From contig PMSN01000010.1 of the NCBI GenBank assembly GCA_003167555.1, positions 80,973 to 144,972 of the forward strand: a stretch of DNA of 64,000 nt, in the 5' to 3' direction. The stretch comes from Spartobacteria bacterium. Its GTDB lineage: Bacteria; Verrucomicrobiota; Verrucomicrobiia; Chthoniobacterales; UBA10450. Shown here one piece after another: positions 19,123-27,701 of this stretch (its first letter is position 1; each line of letters begins with the position of its first letter). Under the pieces are notes generated by a model. That model did not search any database and was not told the origin of the DNA. It was given only the letters and a program-made list of their open reading frames with translations. Position numbers and translations under genes: made by a program.

Positions 19123-19542
19123 TTACTTTAACCGGCCCTCGTCGAATTCGATGAGATCGAAATAGGTCCGGATATCTTTGCGGCCCCCGCCGCCAGCCTC
19201 TTTGAGAAAATGAGTGAAGCGCGCTTTTTTTGCGGCGGTGTCGGGCCTGCGTGAAATCATCGCCTCGTTCCATTGCTCGATCGCTTCCGGCGAATGCTTC
19301 GCGCCATTTTTCGAAATCCAATCCAGAATGGCGGCGTCATCATCCAGACGATGTGCGGCTTCCTCGAACGCGTCGGGATTCAATTTCAAAAAGGCGAGGA
19401 GATGTTTGTCGAAGCCGACGGTTTTGTAATTGTAACCGTCGAGCAATCCTTTGCGCTGCAGCTTCGCTTTGTCGATCAAGCGCGGCAGATGCACGTAACC
19501 GCCGAGTCGATCGTAGGGACTGCGTGGCAGCAGTTTTTGCAT
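19123..19542 (-). CDS. DUF5069-family protein
   Basis: A 139-aa soluble protein of unknown function. The N-terminal LPRSPYDRLGGYVHLPRLIDKA followed by a Leu/Phe-rich helical core and a C-terminal DLIEFDEGRLK matches my memory of DUF5069 proteins, common in Verrucomicrobiota. There is no signal peptide, membrane segment or catalytic motif. It lies 10 bp downstream of the zinc-ribbon bactofilin gene on the same strand and may be cotranscribed. Confidence 0.7.
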   Translation of the reverse strand: MQKLLPRSPYDRLGGYVHLPRLIDKAKLQRKGLLDGYNYKTVGFDKHLLAFLKLNPDAFEEAAHRLDDDAAILDWISKNGAKHSPEAIEQWNEAMISRRPDTAAKKARFTHFLKEAGGGGRKDIRTYFDLIEFDEGRLK

Positions 19543-19552
19543 TCAGCCCGGG

Positions 19553-20404
19553 CTAGGTCGCGGGCAAAGGATCTGGCACCACCGCCGGTGCAACAACGCC
19601 CGCTTCCGCCGCAACAGCCGGCTTCGCTTCCGGCAGCAGCTCGGCCTGGGTAAGACCAGCGTTACCGATCACTAATTGACCGGTGAAGATGCCGCCCTTC
19701 TCCACGGAAATGGATTTTGCGGTCACGTTCCCGTCGAGTATGGCGTTGCGATGAATGACGACGGCCCCGTCCGCCAGGATCTCGCCAGTCATGCGCCCAC
19801 GAATCTCGATACTTTTCACCTGGACCTGCCGGAAGAAGTGCACATCGGATTTTCGTTCCACCAAAACGTGCTCCGCCGTTAAACGCCCGGGAATTTTGCC
19901 GACGTAATTAACCGTGACCGTGCCGGCGCAATGCATGTTGCCGCGCATTTTTCCTTCAATCAACGCGGACCGGCAGCGAATGCTGGTGCTGGCCAGATCG
20001 CCCTTCGCGGTCAGATGGATTTCGCCGTGGGTGCGAATGGAACGGCTGAAACTCGTCGCGATTTTGTAATCGCGCAGATCGATATGGGTGCTGCACTTCG
20101 GGCAAATCGTCGAGGTAGCGGCGGAACTGATCTCCTGTTTCGCTTTGCAATCGAAACACTCGATGACGGAGCTGTGGTGCTTGGTCCAGAAACCTTCCAA
20201 TTTTCGGAGGAGTGACGGATCGTTCGAAATCGACTCTAGCGGTTCCTCTTTGGCGTGAAGCCGCACCACCTGCTTGGGAACAGAGGGCGCGAAATGCGCG
20301 CCGCATTGCCGGCACATCGTGCTCTTCGCAGCCGCATACTCCATCTGCTTAAAGCCGCAGTGCGGACAATCCACACTGACTTTAGCAGGGGATGGCTTTG
20401 CCAC
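19553..20404 (-). CDS. Bactofilin with two N-terminal zinc ribbons
   Basis: A 283-aa polymer-forming cytoskeletal protein. Residues 10-37 hold one CxxC pair set (CPHCG...CRQCG), and about 82-107 a second (CFDC...CPKCS), both with zinc-ribbon spacing. About 115-250 is a right-handed beta-helix with the regular hydrophobic and glycine pattern of bactofilins (STSIRCRSALIEGKMRGN, VKSIEIRGRMTGEILADGAV). The tail is Ala/Pro-rich. Bactofilins assemble nucleotide-free filaments under the membrane. The gene follows a second, ribbon-free bactofilin by 27 bp, so the two may copolymerise. The zinc ribbons are unusual for this family and suggest a partner- or nucleic-acid-binding adaptor. Confidence 0.82.
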   Translation of the reverse strand: MAKPSPAKVSVDCPHCGFKQMEYAAAKSTMCRQCGAHFAPSVPKQVVRLHAKEEPLESISNDPSLLRKLEGFWTKHHSSVIECFDCKAKQEISSAATSTICPKCSTHIDLRDYKIATSFSRSIRTHGEIHLTAKGDLASTSIRCRSALIEGKMRGNMHCAGTVTVNYVGKIPGRLTAEHVLVERKSDVHFFRQVQVKSIEIRGRMTGEILADGAVVIHRNAILDGNVTAKSISVEKGGIFTGQLVIGNAGLTQAELLPEAKPAVAAEAGVVAPAVVPDPLPAT

Positions 20405-20431
20405 TGGTCGAGCTGGAAGAAGGGTGGCGGC

Positions 20432-20992
20432 CTAGACTCGCGAGCCAAATGCCGATTTCACCGGCGCCGGCTCTTCGTTCCGGACGATCTCCGGTTTCGC
20501 CGGAGCGGCCGCGGGTTTCACTCCGCCGCTGGTCACTTCGGACTTGCCGATGAAGGTCGCGCCTTCTTCGATCACGAGGCGTGCCGCCTTCAGGTCGCCC
20601 TGCAGCGTGCAGCGCGACTTTAGCTCGCAGCGTTCGCCCACGGTGATGTTGCCGCGCACTTTGCCATACACGGTGATCGATTTTGTTTTGATCTCGCCCT
20701 GGATGTCCGCGTTCTCGCCGATCGTCAGGACACCGTCGGAATTGATTTCACCTTCGACCTTGCCGTCAATCAGGAGCTCTTTTTGGAATTTGATCGAGCC
20801 TTTGATCTCGACGTCGCTTGAAAGAATGTCTTTGCCAGAATGTTCAGCCATATATTTTTTTGGATCGATTGTTGGTGGTGATGTCCTTTGTTCTTCGCGC
20901 TGAACGAGACCGTTGTTCTCGTCAGTGCCCGCGCTTAACGATCCTTCTCCGATCGACGACAAGGGCTTTTGCGGGATGAATTTTTTCAGCAC
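20432..20992 (-). CDS. Bactofilin (polymer-forming cytoskeletal protein)
   Basis: A 186-aa protein with a disordered N-terminal 50 residues, a bactofilin beta-helix (about 57-150; SDVEIKGSIKFQKELLIDGK, GEIKTKSITVYGKVRGNI) and a Pro/Ala-rich tail. Bactofilins form scaffolds for cell shape or wall-modifying enzymes. The ATG at 20992 gives the full ORF. An in-frame ATG 47 codons later (MAEHSGKDIL) would yield a shorter form closer to typical bactofilins. It is first of a probable three-gene unit with the zinc-ribbon bactofilin and the DUF5069 gene. Confidence 0.85.
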   Translation of the reverse strand: MLKKFIPQKPLSSIGEGSLSAGTDENNGLVQREEQRTSPPTIDPKKYMAEHSGKDILSSDVEIKGSIKFQKELLIDGKVEGEINSDGVLTIGENADIQGEIKTKSITVYGKVRGNITVGERCELKSRCTLQGDLKAARLVIEEGATFIGKSEVTSGGVKPAAAPAKPEIVRNEEPAPVKSAFGSRV

Positions 20993-21030
20993 GCGGCATT
21001 ATGGTAATACTGGATGGCTCTGTCAATCGA

Positions 21031-22611
21031 TTAGCGAGGGAAATCCGCTTTTTCTCGGAAAATTTCTGCCTGGAAGACTTTGCAGGCGTCATTTTGGGAA
21101 ACGAGCCGGAGGAATGACGGGGCCTGGCTGGGGGTGCGGTCGAGAATTCGGGCCAGAGGATTCGGCGGCGACGGGACGCCGAGGAGGGCGGAAGAATTCG
21201 CTATCGTGCGGTCGGCGTCGTAGACGAGCACCCACGCGACTTTGCTGCTGTGCAAAATCTCGCGCGCTGTTTCTGGTTCGGTCGCGAGAAAAAAGCGGGC
21301 ACTCCGGGCGATTCCGTCCAGCGCCTCATGCGAAGAGCCGGCAATTCCGGGCTGGCCCGACCAATACGCGACCGCGGGCGAAAGCCACCACGGCGCCAGG
21401 AACGGCGTTTCATTATCCGACGCGAGCGACACCGCGGCAGATCGCCAGCCCATCGCCTCCCGGCGGCGCTCGAGGCGGAGCGCATTTTGAGACTCGTTAG
21501 GCCAGAGCGTTTCGTCCCAATCCTGCAGGGTCGGCAACAGGGAGATGCCAATGGCGACCCAAGCGAGCGCGCGATTCGTGACAACGCCAAGCAACGCGGG
21601 AAGAGACAGGGCAAAAATGGCGACAAAAAAATAAGCCCATCGCGCCTGCCAGATCGTCAAAGCAAAAGTCGCCACCAACAGCGCCATCAGGAAAACGGGA
21701 ATCGCGTTGCGTTTCCGAAACGCGATCCAGAGCAGCGCGGGCGCCGGCACCAGCAAAAGGCCCGCCCACTTCAGCCAAATCGGATCGTCTAGTGGAACGG
21801 CGCGCAGCTCGCCGATCGTTCCCATCCAGTTTGCGAAAATCGAGTCCGTTGGTGAGACCGGCCAGACGACAAACCGCCGCTCGATCACGAATGCCAGGAG
21901 AACGATTGTCCCGAGCGCCGCCCAGCCGAGACGGCGCTGCGGCAGCGAGAAATTCCTTCGGGCCCAGATCGCGTGGGCAATGAGGACGATCGCGAGCAGA
22001 ATCAGCGGCTCGTAGAGCGAAACCCACAACGCAAGACCCCACGCCACGCCACTGACGATGCTCCATCTTCGCGATGCCTCGTTTTGCAGAGTGCACTCCG
22101 CGCAAACCGCGACCGCGAAAAGCAGAATCAACAGCGATTGATGGTCCGGCCTCCCGAGTTCCGTTCCGTGAACGAGAATCGGACTTGCCGCGTAGAGCAG
22201 CAGAAGCGCGCCGCGATATCGCAGCCCGCTCCGCCGCGCCCACCACCACAGAAACCATCCCGCGATCAAGCCGAGAAGGGGCGAAATGATCGCGCCCGCC
22301 AGATCGAGCGCGCGGACAGTGAAAGGTTTCAAAACCGCAGCTAGCGCGACGATGAGATAATCAAATGGCGCCGTCGTGTGCGGCGCGGTGCCCGCGGGGA
22401 AATTTTCAAACGAGTGGTGCCGAATGACGAGCCCTGGATGCTCGAGGCACAGGTGCGCGCGCGTCATGCGCGAATAACAATCGGCGTCGGAGAAATAAAT
22501 GTCGCCGTTGACGAAAACGTCCTGATAGTTCGCGCAACGCGTTGCCAGGATGAGTGCGCTTAAAATGCCGATTTCGAAAGCGGCGATGTACCAACGGCTC
22601 GCTTGCGTCAT
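21031..22611 (-). CDS. STT3-like multi-pass membrane glycosyltransferase (GT-C fold)
   Basis: A 526-aa membrane protein with about 11-12 hydrophobic spans and a short soluble tail. The first external loop has a DxD-type motif, FSDADCYSRMTRA, followed by a long loop ending in TAPFDYLIVALAAVL. A later loop has GRPDHQSLLILLF, matching the second acidic/His motif of STT3/AglB/PglB oligosaccharyltransferases. The tail contains PWWLSPAVAYWSGQP at the place of the WWDYG motif, so the Asp-Tyr-Gly is lost. It may transfer lipid-linked sugars to protein or another acceptor. The assignment rests on motif layout; a generic PMT-like transferase is the alternative. The start at 22611 is divergent from the phasin-like gene. 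Confidence 0.55.
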   Translation of the reverse strand: MTQASRWYIAAFEIGILSALILATRCANYQDVFVNGDIYFSDADCYSRMTRAHLCLEHPGLVIRHHSFENFPAGTAPHTTAPFDYLIVALAAVLKPFTVRALDLAGAIISPLLGLIAGWFLWWWARRSGLRYRGALLLLYAASPILVHGTELGRPDHQSLLILLFAVAVCAECTLQNEASRRWSIVSGVAWGLALWVSLYEPLILLAIVLIAHAIWARRNFSLPQRRLGWAALGTIVLLAFVIERRFVVWPVSPTDSIFANWMGTIGELRAVPLDDPIWLKWAGLLLVPAPALLWIAFRKRNAIPVFLMALLVATFALTIWQARWAYFFVAIFALSLPALLGVVTNRALAWVAIGISLLPTLQDWDETLWPNESQNALRLERRREAMGWRSAAVSLASDNETPFLAPWWLSPAVAYWSGQPGIAGSSHEALDGIARSARFFLATEPETAREILHSSKVAWVLVYDADRTIANSSALLGVPSPPNPLARILDRTPSQAPSFLRLVSQNDACKVFQAEIFREKADFPR

Positions 22612-22761
22612 AAGAGTGACAATGAAAACGAGCCGTTACCGATGAAGACCAGCCGAATCGTTGAACAATTTAGATCAAAAGCTAGCTAGATCCTTCTTCG
22701 CAGACGTTGGTCGACGATAAAACATTTTTGACCTGAGAGCATTGTTGCCGTAAAAGAACGC

Positions 22762-23091
22762 ATGCAAAAGAAAACCTCCCAGGATGTCCGTGCCGTGATG
22801 GTAGAGACGGCCAAAATGCAGCTGGCCACGTTAAACGCTGGCATTGAATTTTGGAGCGGTTGGGTCGAGAGCGCAGGAAAATTTGCTCAAGACGTCAATA
22901 AGCAGTTGAGCGTGCTAACCGAAGCGAACACGAACGCCGACGAACTCGTCTCGCGGATCACCGACTCCAGTCGCAAATATCTGACTACTATGTCGGAATT
23001 GCCGGACAAGGCGGTGGCACGATTCAAGGCAGAGTTGAAGTCGGAACGAGGCAAAGGCCCGGCTCGGCGCGCTGCCCGCGCCAAAGAGTAA
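22762..23091 (+). CDS. Phasin-like small helical protein
   Basis: A 109-aa protein predicted to be almost all alpha-helical, with amphipathic stretches (AKMQLATLNAGIEFWSGWVES) and a basic C-terminus (KGPARRAARAKE). Size and pattern resemble phasins that coat polyhydroxyalkanoate granules, but no PHA synthase gene is in view. A TTGACC box at 22728 with a weak TAAAAG 17 bp later ends only a few bases before the ATG, so a very short leader is possible. It converges on the polyprenyl synthase gene with a 7-bp gap. Confidence 0.5.
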   Translation: MQKKTSQDVRAVMVETAKMQLATLNAGIEFWSGWVESAGKFAQDVNKQLSVLTEANTNADELVSRITDSSRKYLTTMSELPDKAVARFKAELKSERGKGPARRAARAKE

Positions 23092-23098
23092 ACCGCAG

Positions 23099-24055
23099 TC
23101 ATTTGCGTGAGAGGGTTCGCGTATGGCGAACAAGCTCTAGAAGCGGCTTTGGATCATTTGCATTTCTGATCGCTTCTGTTTTTGCCTCTTCTGCGAGTTC
23201 ATCGAGAATCTCCTCGGCTTCGGGGACGGCGGCGGCAATCTTTCTCATAAGCAAGGTTCCCGAGGGCACGCTTGGGGCGCGAAATAGAACAGCCACTTGG
23301 GGATCTTGGATCGCGATAGCGGCCGGAAGTGTCAGGATGCCATCGCGTACGTCGGCGTCGCCCCCACCGCCCAGGGCAGAGAAGCCGCGTGCGTCTGCGA
23401 CATCATCGCAACCATGATACAGCATGCCCAATAGGCGCCCAAATTTTCGCAAGCGATCATCGCGAGTGCCCAGGCAAGCGCAGGTCTCGAACATGGAGCC
23501 TGTATCTTCTCCAGCAATTTCGCGCCAGTCGGCGACGCTCAGCGGTCGACGCCTTAGACGCCACTGAAAGCATTCAGCCACGCCCAGCCGTTGCATCAAT
23601 TCCGACAGGAGCCGCACACTGTATCGATCTCGCGACACCAACTCGAAGCCACCGGCGGTTATGTAACCCGAAGCCATCAGGGCTGGCAACGAGCCGAAAC
23701 GGCAATGTAACGTTAGCCTGTTCCGCCGGGAGCGAGACCGATCAAGAATATCATCGACGATGAGCGAAACATTATGAAAGAGCTCGAGCGCAACGGCGGA
23801 GAGCATCACTTTCTTCGGAACCTGCTGCGTCGTCACGGCACGATGGCAGGAAAAAATTGTAAAAGGTCGAAAGTACTTGGGTTGGCTGATTAATTGCCAC
23901 CGCAACAAATCCGCCAGCTCAGGATTGCTCCGCTCGATCCAGCGATTGATCAAGAATTTCAACTGATCCAAGTCCGCGGTTAAATTTAACTGCCTTGCCA
24001 AATTCTGAAAAGGCGTGCGCGCCGCTTTCTTTCTGGGGGGTTTTGCGATACTCAT
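23099..24055 (-). CDS. Polyprenyl diphosphate synthase family protein
   Basis: A 318-aa trans-prenyltransferase that would elongate isoprenoid diphosphates. The first aspartate-rich motif is DDILD within FHNVSLIVDDILDRSRSRR, and the second is DDVAD within LYHGCDDVADARG; both are intact for Mg-diphosphate binding. The usual Lys/Arg substrate positions are plausible (KYFRPFTIF). Chain length, hence role (quinone side chain, carotenoid or hopanoid precursor), cannot be read. The N-terminus is basic (KPPRKKAARTP). A tRNA gene lies 23 bp upstream on the same strand. Confidence 0.82.
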   Translation of the reverse strand: MSIAKPPRKKAARTPFQNLARQLNLTADLDQLKFLINRWIERSNPELADLLRWQLISQPKYFRPFTIFSCHRAVTTQQVPKKVMLSAVALELFHNVSLIVDDILDRSRSRRNRLTLHCRFGSLPALMASGYITAGGFELVSRDRYSVRLLSELMQRLGVAECFQWRLRRRPLSVADWREIAGEDTGSMFETCACLGTRDDRLRKFGRLLGMLYHGCDDVADARGFSALGGGGDADVRDGILTLPAAIAIQDPQVAVLFRAPSVPSGTLLMRKIAAAVPEAEEILDELAEEAKTEAIRNANDPKPLLELVRHTRTLSRK

Positions 24056-24078
24056 GCTTCTTCAACCGGCAAGGGACG

Positions 24079-24151
<73 letters not shown>

Positions 24152-24281
24152 CGCAACCATGAAATAAATCATGATCGATCGGCGATGACCAATCCTGAAT
24201 GCGCCTAATCGCGAATGCATACATAAATTGGCCGGTGAGGTCATATATCGTGCAGCCACCCTTGCGCGTCGTGCCGACGGT

Positions 24282-24647
24282 CTATCGTGCGGTTGGATGA
24301 ACTGTTGACCGCGTTTCTGGAGCTGGAAAATTTGGTTCGAGCGTAAGCCGCCTAGCAATCTCTTCCACTCTGTTGCCATATCCGCCAAGGCCGGTATTGA
24401 AAATATTGGCACGCTTCACCGATGTTTCGAGCGCATCGCGATCTTGCTGTAGCTGTTTGCATTGATCCTCACGCAATGTGCCCACAGGCAGGGCGAGAAT
24501 CGCCTCCGATGATTTCATCGCTGCATCAGCGGCCGCCTTGGTTTCATCGCAACCCACGAAAACCGTGCTGCACACTTTCCAGTTCGGCGTGGAACTGATA
24601 CCCAGGGTGCTTGTGTAGGGCGCGGAAAATCCAAATGAAATCTGCAA
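24282..24647 (-). CDS. Hypothetical protein, possibly degenerate
   Basis: A 121-aa ORF with believable composition and a helical middle (KAAADAAMKSSEAILALP, CKQLQQDRDALETSVKRANI). No family was recognised. The start is unclear. An overlapping frame just upstream (to 24729) encodes another protein-like stretch (WSDEQLTHAYFADFIWIFRAL), so a single longer gene may have been broken by a frameshift near 24550-24600. No ribosome site stands out. Confidence 0.35.
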   Translation of the reverse strand: MQISFGFSAPYTSTLGISSTPNWKVCSTVFVGCDETKAAADAAMKSSEAILALPVGTLREDQCKQLQQDRDALETSVKRANIFNTGLGGYGNRVEEIARRLTLEPNFPAPETRSTVHPTAR

Positions 24648-24729
24648 AATAAGCGTGCGTTAGTTGTTCATCACTCCAAGGCGGAGATCCTAGGATTTCA
24701 CTCGCTGTCTGTTTCATCTCCACGCACAT

Positions 24730-25184
24730 CTTTTAAGAGTTTCGCAGATTTTTTCTACACCTCTCTGCTCTTCCTCGTGGCACTTTCATTAGCGCAAATT
24801 TCGTGCGGCGTTCGCGGCAATGGGCAGAAACCCGTCGGGGACTCCACGGCTCTTTGAAATCGCCTGTCCAGCTTTTCGAGGTTCAACACCGCGCCAGTTC
24901 CATTGAGTGGTTGGCTTTCCGACCCATCGCCCGTGGGAAAAATTTGGTGAACCTCAAGATCGCATCGCGGAATACCATGGTACGTTCAATAATGGGCGCT
25001 TGAGCGGCATCACGTTCGGTTTTGCACGCAACCCGGTGCAAAGCTGCGCGATGACCGTGGAATTAAATCACGAGCCACCGCCAATGACCAAGCTCGAATG
25101 CTTCGCTTGTCGAGCGGCCAGCCGTCGGACCAGATATCGATCGCCTCAGTTTCGCTGAGCGGACTCGCTCAGCGAATCGGCGCG
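24730..25184. other. Gene-free stretch
   Basis: About 455 bp with no ORF of convincing composition on either strand, no tRNA and no repeat that I could match elsewhere in the window. It may hold promoters for the flanking small genes or decayed coding sequence. Confidence 0.4.
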
Positions 25185-25616
25185 CTATAAGTGCGTGCCA
25201 GTTTGCGAGGCGGGACGCGGAGCAAGGTTCCGCTCTCTCTCGGCCGTTTTTGAGGCGGGGCTGTTCGGATCCGGAGATGGCGCGGGCTTGGTTTTCACAG
25301 AATTCAGAAGCGACTTCGCCGGCGGCTTTGGTGGACTTTTGTGAGTTTGCGCGCCGGTGCGAATGACCTGGCCCTTCACATACTTGTAGCCGTCTGGATG
25401 AATCCATTCGCCCTTCACGTAGTTCCAGCCTTCCACTAACGAAGGCGCGGCAACAATTTTGGAGGCGGCCTTGCTTTTGGCTTTTGGCTTTTGGCTCTCG
25501 ACTTTGCTCGCGTTCTTGCTCGAAGTGCGATCGGCGCTCGGCGCCGGTTCCGCTTTCAGCGAGACCGCCGCGGCGAGAGTCGTGAGCACAATGAGAGATA
25601 AAATATTTCGTGTCAT
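25185..25616 (-). CDS. Small secreted hypothetical protein
   Basis: A 143-aa protein with a clear signal peptide (NILSLIVLTTLAAAVSLKAEP), a Lys/Ser/Ala-rich low-complexity region, a compact aromatic segment (WNYVKGEWIHPDGYKYVKGQ, about 64-83) and a Pro/Lys-rich tail. No family is recognised. The aromatic repeat-like segment may bind the cell wall or a polysaccharide. It is one of three small exported proteins in this stretch. Confidence 0.65.
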   Translation of the reverse strand: MTRNILSLIVLTTLAAAVSLKAEPAPSADRTSSKNASKVESQKPKAKSKAASKIVAAPSLVEGWNYVKGEWIHPDGYKYVKGQVIRTGAQTHKSPPKPPAKSLLNSVKTKPAPSPDPNSPASKTAERERNLAPRPASQTGTHL

Positions 25617-25872
25617 AATTCGGTTCCTTTTTTCCCTGGATCCGGGGGGGAACGTTTGGGGGCTCGCGGTCGCGATGGGCGACCAGCGATCAGGTTTCTT
25701 TGAACAAGCCGGCCCAACCCACTACCATAATGTGCGAGATCGCGGTAATCATTGAAAACAAGGTTCGCCACGTATGAACTAAATGGCAGAAAGACGCAAG
25801 TCGAATAAGACGGCGGCCGCACCGCTCGTGGCCCCGCAGACTTCGATTGAAGAAATAAGGGAGCTTAGATTC

Positions 25873-26172
25873 ATGAAGGCAAAAATTAGACTGCTATTCG
25901 TTTGCGCAGCGATATCGATCGCACCGTGCATTGTCTCCGCCCAAACTCCCTCCCCCGCTCCGACCGAAACCACGGCGGCCGAATCGAAGCCGCCGCGCGA
26001 TCATCGGTCGAATTACGGATTACTCGGCTTGCTCGGGCTCCTCGGGCTCGCCGGCCTTGTGCGCAGGAAATCCGGCGCGCGCAAGATCGACCCGATGGAC
26101 GAGCGGCCGCCGGCGCCCTCCGGCAGTTATGTGAGCGATTTGAAAACCGAGAGACGCGCCAAGCCGGAGTAA
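25873..26172 (+). CDS. Small exported protein with WGxxGxxG-like Gly/Leu segment
   Basis: A 99-aa product from the ATG at 25873, which follows an AAGGGA ribosome site; the frame is open 30 codons further upstream without need. Residues 1-24 are a signal peptide (MKAKIRLLFVCAAISIAPCIVSAQ). A Pro-rich stretch is followed by NYGLLGLLGLLGLAGLVRRKSG, which resembles the WGxxGxxG membrane/sorting-like segments of short bacterial proteins: a hydrophobic Gly-repeat helix ending in basic residues. The tail is hydrophilic. The role is unknown; membrane anchoring is likely. Confidence 0.65.
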   Translation: MKAKIRLLFVCAAISIAPCIVSAQTPSPAPTETTAAESKPPRDHRSNYGLLGLLGLLGLAGLVRRKSGARKIDPMDERPPAPSGSYVSDLKTERRAKPE

Positions 26173-26312
26173 CTTCCGAGCCCAACCACGGCGCGGCCCC
26201 GACACCCGATCCCGACAACCGCAATCGGTCCGATCAGATGGCGGACCAAAGGCGACGCGCGACGCCGACTAATTTCTTTGGGTCGGCGCCGCGCTCCGAA
26301 ATTCAACTTCGT

Positions 26313-26585
26313 CTAGCGACGGTCATCGCGACGATCGTCGTCATGATGTCTGTCCCAATGGCGGTGGTGGCTGCCACGGATGTAATGACCGTGGATCCAT
26401 TCATGGTGATGACGCGACCAATGCCCCGGCGCCCAGACCATCTCCCAATCGTTATCCCAATACGTCCCACCTCTATAGTACGGGCGATCGCCGATCTCGA
26501 TGCTAATGAGGCCGGCGTGTGCGGCTGCTGGAACGAGCCCGCTCGCCAGAACCATGGCTGCAATTAAAATTCTGTGTTTGACCAT
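26313..26585 (-). CDS. Small secreted His/Trp-rich protein (WxxGxW-type)
   Basis: A 90-aa protein with a signal peptide (ILIAAMVLASGLVPAAAHA) and a mature part rich in His, Trp, Arg and Asp. Segments VWAPGHWSRHHHEW and IHGHYIRGSHHRHW follow the WxxGxW/H pattern of short periplasmic repeat proteins. The many His and Asp suggest metal binding. It lies 57 bp downstream of the broken TonB-receptor gene on the same strand, so a metal-uptake link is conceivable but unproven. Confidence 0.65.
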   Translation of the reverse strand: MVKHRILIAAMVLASGLVPAAAHAGLISIEIGDRPYYRGGTYWDNDWEMVWAPGHWSRHHHEWIHGHYIRGSHHRHWDRHHDDDRRDDRR

Positions 26586-26642
26586 AATTGCCAGTGATTC
26601 GGTGCCCCAGCGCCGGACGCGCGTGTTTTTTTGCGGTCAGTC

Positions 26643-27701
26643 TCAAAACTTCTTGTTGAACGCAATGTAGCAATAGCGGTTTCGGATGGAGTAGAGGGAG
26701 GTGTCGTAATTATCGTTCGGCGCAGCCAGGACCGTGGGCGGATTCCTATCGAAGGCATTGTTCACGCCGACGGTGAATGTTGTGCCCCAGAGCAATCGTT
26801 GCCAGATCGTTCCACTGGAAGCGTTCACTTGGGTGGTCATGACGTTCTCGGCGCCCTTGGTATACGGAGGCGCGGGTTCGGCCGGTTTCTTCCATTCGTA
26901 GCTCAATTGCAAGTCGAGCGTGACGTAGCTTGTCACCCGCCGATGAAAATTCGGACCGGTCGACTGGTTGATGAAGGCGGGATCGTCTTCGTAATCACCA
27001 ATGTAATTTCCCGTAGCGATGAAATCGAAACCCCGCCACTCCCATTCGCCGCGCAAGAATCCCTTGTTATACGGAACCGCCCCAGGACCGAGTGGCAGAC
27101 TCCCATTGTTATAGGTGCCCAGAAAGCTGTGGGCGCCTGTGCCAGCCAGCGGTTCTGCCTTCCAAGTGAAGAAGTGATTGTAACCGCCCGAGATCGTGAA
27201 CTTGCCAAAGCGTTCCGTGAGAACCTCGTAAGTCGCGGTCACGTCAATTCCCTGCACAAGGCGCTTGCCGGCGTTGGAATTTAGCGAATCGATACACACC
27301 AGATTCCCGTTGCCATCCCGAGTGATCCCAACTCCTGGGCCCCCAGGAAATCCCCGCGCACCGGAACCGCCACCACAACCGTCTGGATCAACAAAAGCCG
27401 TGCTTCCGCTAATAATGCTCGGCGGCGCCGCCAATTGCCAAAAGTAATTCCCATCCAGAATCACGTCCCTGGTAAAGAGTTGATACCAATCAGCCGTCAT
27501 ACTGAACCCATCGATAAACCTGGGATTCCAGACGATGCCGGCTGAATAGGTATCGGTCTTTTCTGGCTTCAGGGTAGGATTACCGCCAATCCAGATGCCT
27601 TCGGGCGGCTGAACAAAAATCCCCGATCCAAAAAATACCGGAAAGGTTTGGACGACTGGAGTGAATAGCTCTTCGAAAGCCGGCGGTCGGATCGATTGCC
27701 G
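26643..27701 (-). pseudogene. TonB-dependent receptor, C-terminal part after in-frame TGA
   Basis: Codons continue in the same frame straight after the TGA at 27702-27704, with no further stop until 26643. The first residues RQSIRPPAFEELFTP and the following NPTLKPEKTDTYSAG are the classic beta-barrel sequence of TonB-dependent receptors, and the end (YCYIAFNKKF) has the terminal Phe of outer-membrane barrels. The first ATG after the stop (27500) would give only 285 residues, without plug or signal peptide, so it cannot work alone. I infer one gene interrupted by a single nonsense change. Confidence 0.85.

Noticed and set aside
18152-19321. Open frame opposite the sugar nucleotidyltransferase (389 codons)
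   Set aside because: Spans the end of glnD, a whole well-supported gene and a repeat; composition is typical of an antisense shadow.
24778-24796. TGGCAC...AGC resembling a sigma-54 -24/-12 promoter
   Set aside because: The spacing between GG and GC is one base too long and the -12 half lacks TTGC; no gene follows in the right place.
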